Under the pieces are notes generated by a model. That model did not search any database. It saw only the letters and a program-made list of their open reading frames with translations, and had not been told where the DNA came from. A DNA stretch of 64,000 nt from Variovorax sp. Sphag1AA (lineage in GTDB: Bacteria > Pseudomonadota > Gammaproteobacteria > Burkholderiales > Burkholderiaceae_C): the NCBI RefSeq assembly GCF_014192575.1, contig NZ_JACHYC010000003.1, positions 434,001 through 498,000 on the forward strand, given 5' to 3'. This document shows, piece by piece, positions 59,321 to 64,000 of this stretch; the stretch's first letter is position 1; every line of letters begins with the position of its first letter. A program made the translations under genes and the position numbers.

Positions 59321-62300
59321 ATGAATCGAGCTTTCGCCGTCTGGGCGAAGCTGCGCCGTGCGCGCGTGCACGTGCGAGCAGCACTGGGTCTTGCCATCAC
59401 GTTGGCGACCACGGCCGTCACTGCCCAATCGGTGACAGTGACACCCCCCAACGGCACGCTGACCACCGAGGTGGCGGACCTGAGCGTTCAGACCTCCGCC
59501 GGCCCGGTGGAATGGAAGCGCACCTTCAACGGCGTGGGCTGGCGCTTCAACCGCCACTGGGACGGCATCAGCGCCAGCTACAAGCCGGTGATGACGCAGA
59601 ACGATGGCGGCGGCTCGCCCAGCGTGGCCTCCGCAGGCTTCAGCGGTGCCCCTGCCGTGTGCTGGATCTGGGTCGACGAAGACTGGCAGCCCGGCGACGC
59701 CGTGGTCGGCTTCAACCCGGGCGGCGCCCTCGAACCTGTTCCCGTCGATCCGGCCAGCCGAGCGGGCGACCTCCTCGAATACACCGATCCCAAGGGCCGC
59801 GTGTGGCGCTACGCCTATGACGCCGACGGCAACGTCCTGAGCGAAACAGACCCGCTCGGTCACGCGACCAGCTACGTTTACGACAAGAAAGGCAACCTCT
59901 CAAGTGCCACCGACGAACGCGGCAAGACCTATCAGTTCGCCTACGACGCCGGCAATCGCCAAACCCAGCGCACCGATCCGCTCGGCGGCGACTACAGGAC
60001 CAGCTTCAACGTTCTGGGCGTCATGTCCAGCGTCACCGATGCCAGCGGCAAGGCCATGAGCCTCGACTACGACGCCATGGTCCGCCTCACCAAGGCGACG
60101 GACAGCAAAGGCCAGACCTACGCCCTTGACTATGCCGACCCCGATGGTTCCGAGAAGAACGCCAATCGCCCCACGCGTCTGTCCTATCCCACCTTCCAGC
60201 GCATCATGCGCTACAACACCCGCGAGCGCCTCACCCTGCGCAACGACCAGGCCGGTGCCGAGACCCGCATCGAGAGCTTCACCTGGGACGGCGCAGGTCG
60301 AAACAAGACCTATACCGACGCCAACGGCAAGACCAAGTTCTATGCCTACAACCCGTTCGGGGAAGTCAACGAGGTCAAGGACCCGTTGGGCAACACCATG
60401 CGGCTGCTTCGCGACACGCGCGGCAACGTCATCGAGGTCATCGACCCGAACGGCAAGGCCACACGCATGGCCTACGACCGGCGAAATCTGCTTGCAGACA
60501 GCACCGATCCACTCGGAAAGACCACGCGATACACCTACAACGAGAACGGCTGGCTTGCCAGCATCGTTCAGGCCAACGGCCAGAGCGTCACGTATGACTT
60601 CGATGCCATCGGCCGCGTCACCACGCAGCGCGAGTACGACATCAGCGCCACGCTGGTGAAGACCACAAGCTTCACCTACGACGACGCAGGCAACCTTCTT
60701 GCCTGGGACGACGGCACCTATAGTTCAAGCCGAAGCTATGACGACGCCGACCGGCTGAGCGGCGAGACCGTCAAGTACGGCGCCTTTGAACTCGCCCATA
60801 GCTACACCTACCACGCCAACGGCCAGATCAAGACCTATGCCGGTCCCGATGGCGCCACCATCAGCTACGACTACGACGGCGCGGCCCAACTCCAGCGCGT
60901 GGACATCCCTGGCGCCGGTGTGCTCTCCGTGGCTGACTGGCAGTGGTTCCAGCCCAAGAAGGTCATCCTCCCCGGCGGCACCGAACAGCGCATGGAGTAC
61001 GACGGCTACCAGAGCCTCACCCGCCTGAAGGTGGTCAACCCGACCCAAGCCACCGTCTTCGACCTGCAGAACCAGTTCGGCAAGCTGGCCGAGATCAAGA
61101 AGGCCACCTTCGACGGCGTAGGCCTGGAGTACACGCACGACGACGCCGGCCGCCTCACCGCCATCGGCGCGAGTCTGCTGAGCCGGCGAGGCGAAACCTT
61201 CACCCTCGACGCCAACAGCAATCGCAAGACCCACAGCAAGACCGGCAGCGGCCTGTGGGTCTACGACGACGCGGGTCAACTCACCCAGCGTCCCTCTGCC
61301 GGCGGAAGCGGCACCGTCACCTACGAGTACGACGATGCCGGCAACCTGATCCAGAAGACCGACACCAGCAAGTCCGAGCCTGCCCGCACCACCCGCTACG
61401 GCTGGGACGCGCTCAACCGCCTGGCCGAAGCCCGCGACGGTGCCAACGCACTCATCGCGCGCTACGCCTACGACCCCTTCGACCGCCGCATCCGCAAGCA
61501 GATGGGCGACTCCGCGCCCCTGAACGCCGCCGGCCCGGGCGGCAGCGACATCCGCAACAGCGTCACCCACTACCTGCAAAGCGAATGGGGCACCCTGGCC
61601 GAGACCGACGCTGCGGGCCAGGTGCAGATCGCTTACGGCTGGAGCCCGCAGCGCGAATCGAGCGTCGCCCCCGTCTTCGCGAGACTGCACGATGTCGGTG
61701 ATAGCTGGCGCACCGTCTACTACCACAACGATCACCTGGGCACCCCGCAGCGCATCACCGACCACAGCGGCGCTGTCGTCTGGAGCGCTACCTACGACGC
61801 CTTCGGCAAGGCCACCACGCAGACCACGTCCGAGCCAGCGACCGCGGTGGTGAGCAACCTGCGCCTGCCCGGCCAGTACTGGGACGCCGAGACCGGCCTG
61901 CACTACAACGACCGGCGCTACTACGACCCGGACACCGGCCGCTACACCGCGCGCGATCCGCTGGGCTTCGAAGGCGGCATCAACCTCTACACCTACGCGG
62001 CCGGCGCTCCGGGGCGCTACAGCGATCCGACCGGCGAAATCATCCCCTGCCTGGCGGCCAACTACGTGCGCTGCATGGCCATGTGCGGTCTGCAGAGCCT
62101 CGCCATGCAAGGGCTGGACCGCGCCACGGGCGGGTGCAACGAGTTCGACCTGATGGGCGCGGCCAAGGACTGCGCGGTGGACTGCCTGTGGGCGATGCTG
62201 CCCATCCCCGACCCGTGCGGCAAGTTCGGCAAGCTCTTCAGCACTGCGATCGGCTTGGGCGCGGGCCTGATGAACAGCTTCCCGGGTGAGACCCTGGTGC

Positions 62301-63031
62301 ACGTGCGCGATGTGAACGGCAAGCCGAGCCTGAAGGCCATTGCGGAGATCCGCATCGGTGACGAAGTGCTGGCCTGGGACGAGATGGCGCTGGTGGATGG
62401 GCAGCTCAGTCAGAGCCGGCCCATCGGGCTACAGACGAGCGCATCCAGCGCAAGACCGGTCAATGCCACGCGCTACGAGAAGGTCAACGAGATCGCCACG
62501 AGTGAGAAGCAGCAGCGGCTGGTGCATCTCACGCTGGCAACGGGCGAGAAGCTCACGGCTACCGATGGCCACCCCTTCCGCACGAGCGAGGGCTGGCGCG
62601 ATGCCATCCTGCTCAAGAAGGGCGGCAAGCTCTTGCTCAGGGGCAGTGGCGAGGGGGATGATGACCCTGCGACGGTCACCATCGCGGACGTCCAGGTCGA
62701 GACGAAGGTCGTTCGGGTCTTCAATCTCGAGGTCGACAACCTCCATACCTTCTTCGTGGGGGAGGAAGGGGTTGTTGTTCACAACGGCGCAAGAGGCACC
62801 AAGCCTCCCGCACCGGGGCGTCCTGGGCCTGGGGACGGCTTCGTCCCAAGTCCAGGAAGCGGACATTACAAATATTGGCCACATGTGAAATGCAAAGGAT
62901 GGCGCGACAAAAAGGGAGATGTGTGGGAGCCGACCGACCACAACGGCACTCACGCACCCCATTGGGATGTTCAGCACCCTGATGGCACCCACACGCCGAC
63001 GTATCCTTCAAAGAAATACAGCGCAAAATGA
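59321..63031 (+). CDS. Rhs-repeat polymorphic toxin with HINT domain and C-terminal toxin
   Basis: A 1236-aa protein. The N-terminus has a hydrophobic, Sec-type signal segment (ALGLAITLATTAVTAQ). YD/Rhs repeats (DPLGHATSYVYDKKGNL and many more) run to the core RYYDPDTGRYTARDPLGFEG near residue 865. A HINT protease-like domain follows (from about 985: SFPGETLVHV, later TATDGHPF and ending VVVHNGA), then a proline-rich linker and an about 75-residue toxin domain, HYKYWPHVKCKGWRDKKGDV and THAPHWDVQHPDGTHT, rich in His/Trp/Asp, similar to my memory of type 37 polymorphic toxins. AGGGAG precedes the ATG. No PAAR domain is present. Confidence 0.87.
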   Translation: MNRAFAVWAKLRRARVHVRAALGLAITLATTAVTAQSVTVTPPNGTLTTEVADLSVQTSAGPVEWKRTFNGVGWRFNRHWDGISASYKPVMTQNDGGGSPSVASAGFSGAPAVCWIWVDEDWQPGDAVVGFNPGGALEPVPVDPASRAGDLLEYTDPKGRVWRYAYDADGNVLSETDPLGHATSYVYDKKGNLSSATDERGKTYQFAYDAGNRQTQRTDPLGGDYRTSFNVLGVMSSVTDASGKAMSLDYDAMVRLTKATDSKGQTYALDYADPDGSEKNANRPTRLSYPTFQRIMRYNTRERLTLRNDQAGAETRIESFTWDGAGRNKTYTDANGKTKFYAYNPFGEVNEVKDPLGNTMRLLRDTRGNVIEVIDPNGKATRMAYDRRNLLADSTDPLGKTTRYTYNENGWLASIVQANGQSVTYDFDAIGRVTTQREYDISATLVKTTSFTYDDAGNLLAWDDGTYSSSRSYDDADRLSGETVKYGAFELAHSYTYHANGQIKTYAGPDGATISYDYDGAAQLQRVDIPGAGVLSVADWQWFQPKKVILPGGTEQRMEYDGYQSLTRLKVVNPTQATVFDLQNQFGKLAEIKKATFDGVGLEYTHDDAGRLTAIGASLLSRRGETFTLDANSNRKTHSKTGSGLWVYDDAGQLTQRPSAGGSGTVTYEYDDAGNLIQKTDTSKSEPARTTRYGWDALNRLAEARDGANALIARYAYDPFDRRIRKQMGDSAPLNAAGPGGSDIRNSVTHYLQSEWGTLAETDAAGQVQIAYGWSPQRESSVAPVFARLHDVGDSWRTVYYHNDHLGTPQRITDHSGAVVWSATYDAFGKATTQTTSEPATAVVSNLRLPGQYWDAETGLHYNDRRYYDPDTGRYTARDPLGFEGGINLYTYAAGAPGRYSDPTGEIIPCLAANYVRCMAMCGLQSLAMQGLDRATGGCNEFDLMGAAKDCAVDCLWAMLPIPDPCGKFGKLFSTAIGLGAGLMNSFPGETLVHVRDVNGKPSLKAIAEIRIGDEVLAWDEMALVDGQLSQSRPIGLQTSASSARPVNATRYEKVNEIATSEKQQRLVHLTLATGEKLTATDGHPFRTSEGWRDAILLKKGGKLLLRGSGEGDDDPATVTIADVQVETKVVRVFNLEVDNLHTFFVGEEGVVVHNGARGTKPPAPGRPGPGDGFVPSPGSGHYKYWPHVKCKGWRDKKGDVWEPTDHNGTHAPHWDVQHPDGTHTPTYPSKKYSAK

Positions 63032-63294
63032 GTGCAAATAAAAGAGTGAGACTAGTCTCGTTTTTGGGTGAAGTAGTGGCCCCACCTGCGACGAAGGAGG
63101 CAGAGAACTACTGGCTTCTAATTGGGGAAGCCGGGACTGTACTTCGCGACGGAAGAAAAATTTGGGGGATTGAGGGGAAAAACAAATTGCTAGTTCGCTT
63201 CGATAAGAATGTTTCGCAATTCGGACTCCATTGTCACAATGAGGAGTTCAATTCGTTATGGATTCGAAGAGGGGATTTGAAATTCGATGAATAG
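63028..63294 (+). CDS. Probable cognate immunity protein of the Rhs toxin
   Basis: An 88-aa soluble protein (RVRLVSFLGEVVAPPATKEA, HCHNEEFNSLWIRRGDLKFD). Its ATG overlaps the toxin stop (ATGA) and its base composition is clearly more AT-rich than the Rhs core, both typical for immunity genes of polymorphic toxins. Family not recognised; the role is inferred from position. Confidence 0.7.
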   Translation: MSANKRVRLVSFLGEVVAPPATKEAENYWLLIGEAGTVLRDGRKIWGIEGKNKLLVRFDKNVSQFGLHCHNEEFNSLWIRRGDLKFDE

Positions 63295-63445
63295 ATTCTC
63301 TCCCGGCAAGCGAGCGGCGTTTCAGGTTGCAAGCCATCACCTAAAGACCCGCTGCCCGCATTCCTCTTACATCACTGTTAACTCCAGAGAGGAAATCCTG
63401 CATGTCTATTGCGCCGATTCAGTTGAAATGAGCTCTTCTAATTGA
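63287..63445 (+). CDS. Short reading frame overlapping the immunity gene end
   Basis: A 52-codon frame starts with ATG at 63287, eight bases before the end of the immunity gene, and ends with TGA at 63443-63445. The product starts NRFSPGKRAAFQVASHHLKT and is Cys/His/Ser-containing, without recognisable family. The overlap suggests coupled translation; it may be a second immunity gene or a remnant of one. Confidence 0.4.
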   Translation: MNRFSPGKRAAFQVASHHLKTRCPHSSYITVNSREEILHVYCADSVEMSSSN

Positions 63446-63482
63446 TAGTCACAACCGCTTTGCGTTGCGCGCGGTAAAGCCC

Positions 63483-63698
63483 ATGAAGGTGAAACTGAGC
63501 ATTGGCATAGCCAGCGTGCTTATTGGCGTGACGCTAGTAATGACCGGTGAGCGGATGTGTCGCACAACTTGCTGGCTCGACAGCTTGTTCAAAATGCTTC
63601 TTCCGCCGTCGCTTGAATCGTGGGCAGGTGGAATGCCTGCTATCTTGGTCGGACTGATCGTCGTTTGGCATGCGATCTACCGCCATTATCGAAAATGA
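63483..63698 (+). CDS. Small two-helix membrane protein
   Basis: A 71-aa protein (ATG 63483) with two hydrophobic segments, LSIGIASVLIGVTLVMTG and MPAILVGLIVVWHAIYRHY, separated by a short loop with two cysteines (CRTTCWLD). Composition is AT-richer than the genome. It belongs to the inserted toxin cassette by position and may be an orphan immunity or accessory gene. Confidence 0.55.
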   Translation: MKVKLSIGIASVLIGVTLVMTGERMCRTTCWLDSLFKMLLPPSLESWAGGMPAILVGLIVVWHAIYRHYRK

Positions 63699-63737
63699 AT
63701 GTGAAGTGCTGCCCGAGATCGCCGGCTCGATGCTCGA

Positions 63738-63809
63738 GCGCACGATGCGCTCAACGATGCGGTGATGGCTGCGCTGGCCTTCGTCAAGCTGCGCAGCCTC
63801 GCCGCATGA
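63738..63809 (+). pseudogene. Displaced 3' end of the DnaQ-like exonuclease gene
   Basis: The codons read AHDALNDAVMAALAFVKLRS then LAA and TGA (63807-63809). This is the Exo III motif and C-terminus of the exonuclease encoded at 58612-59247. Upstream of 63738 there is no further exonuclease sequence. Its stop overlaps the stop codon of the convergent ActP-like gene, as would be natural for the original end of the gene. Confidence 0.85.
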
Positions 63810-64000
63810 TCAGTGCGCTGACGCTGCCGCCGCCCCCAGCCCGGTTTCCGACCGCACCTGCTGCGCCGGGAATGCCGCCCTCTCCTTCTGCGCCTGCTTG
63901 CTGCGATCCATCAGCGAGAAGATCCAGATGCCGAGGAAGGCGATCACCATCGAGAACAGCGCCGGCGATGCGTAGGGGAAGAGCGCCGAGCCCTTCGGGT
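63810..64000 (-). CDS. actP: C-terminal end of an ActP-like sodium:solute (acetate) symporter (partial)
   Basis: On the minus strand the frame reads FPYASPALFSMVIAFLGIWI, FSLMDRSKQAQKERAAFPAQ and QVRSETGLGAAAASAH before TGA (63812-63810). This is the last membrane helix and cytoplasmic tail of cation/acetate symporters (FPYxxPALFSM and the VRSxTGxGA end). About 63 codons are in the window. Convergent with the displaced exonuclease end; the ActP/CBS-DUF294/exonuclease grouping is a usual neighbourhood. Confidence 0.85.
   Translation of the reverse strand, partial: PKGSALFPYASPALFSMVIAFLGIWIFSLMDRSKQAQKERAAFPAQQVRSETGLGAAAASAH

Overview
The window is high-GC DNA with long antisense shadow frames. 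Its gene content (mobA/mobR 3-hydroxybenzoate monooxygenase pair, Bug-type tricarboxylate receptor, many LysR regulators, a terminal acetate-symporter/exonuclease/CBS-nucleotidyltransferase block) fits a Burkholderiales bacterium of the Comamonadaceae, most like Variovorax. This assignment is by gene content only; no rRNA or tRNA gene was seen.

Left part (1-12.2 kb): a potFGH-type polyamine ABC operon on the minus strand (cut by the left edge). Next come a CaiB/BaiF CoA-transferase with a clear terminator, a LysR regulator, a probable D-apionate-lactonase-like protein and an EthD-like protein, all on the minus strand. Divergent from these is a plus-strand operon for an SsuA/TauA-like ABC importer with two paralogous binding proteins, followed by a hydroxyisobutyrate-dehydrogenase-like enzyme with a 15-bp tandem duplication in its nucleotide-binding loop.

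Centre (12.3-40.6 kb): a contractile injection system. Nineteen minus-strand genes, almost all overlapping by 1-8 bases or a few bases apart, run from the sheath (34460) to an ATP-grasp ligase (12306). They include sheath, tube, baseplate proteins, DUF4255 cap, AAA+ ATPase, CIS-tube/LysM proteins, separate hub and spike, tip, gp25, two J-like wedge proteins, a gpI-like/beta-helix protein, a large DUF6519 protein and an ATP-grasp pair. There are no capsid, terminase or portal genes and no T6SS membrane-complex genes, so this looks like an extracellular contractile injection system (eCIS). Beside it lie three DUF4157 (eCIS-core) proteins with different C-terminal domains: one has a metzincin-like HExxHxxGxxD motif, and two have a His...Cys arrangement resembling caspase/CHAT-like peptidases. 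A class 3 lipase follows. The ATP-grasp pair and the set of predicted protease cargos are the most interesting parts of the window.

Right-centre (40.6-49.5 kb): DUF2789, isoaspartate methyltransferase, a divergent KfrA-like/tyrosine-recombinase pair around an AT-rich inverted repeat, FUSC membrane protein, and then a loosely packed region with small orphan genes. These include a Tdi1/DUF1851-like immunity protein and several gene fragments: a LysR 3' end fused head-on to a D-2-hydroxyacid dehydrogenase 3' end, and a 5'-truncated alkB. This looks like a rearrangement scar.

Right part (49.4-64 kb): mobA/mobR with tandem operator-like palindromes, an XRE regulator, and LysR + Bug receptor + Rieske oxygenase. 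After these come a CNB-CBS-DUF294 protein, a DEDDh exonuclease and, at the right edge, the end of an ActP-like symporter. A Rhs/HINT polymorphic toxin with immunity-type small genes of lower GC sits between the exonuclease and the symporter, and a second, displaced copy of the exonuclease 3' end lies beyond it, which marks the insertion.
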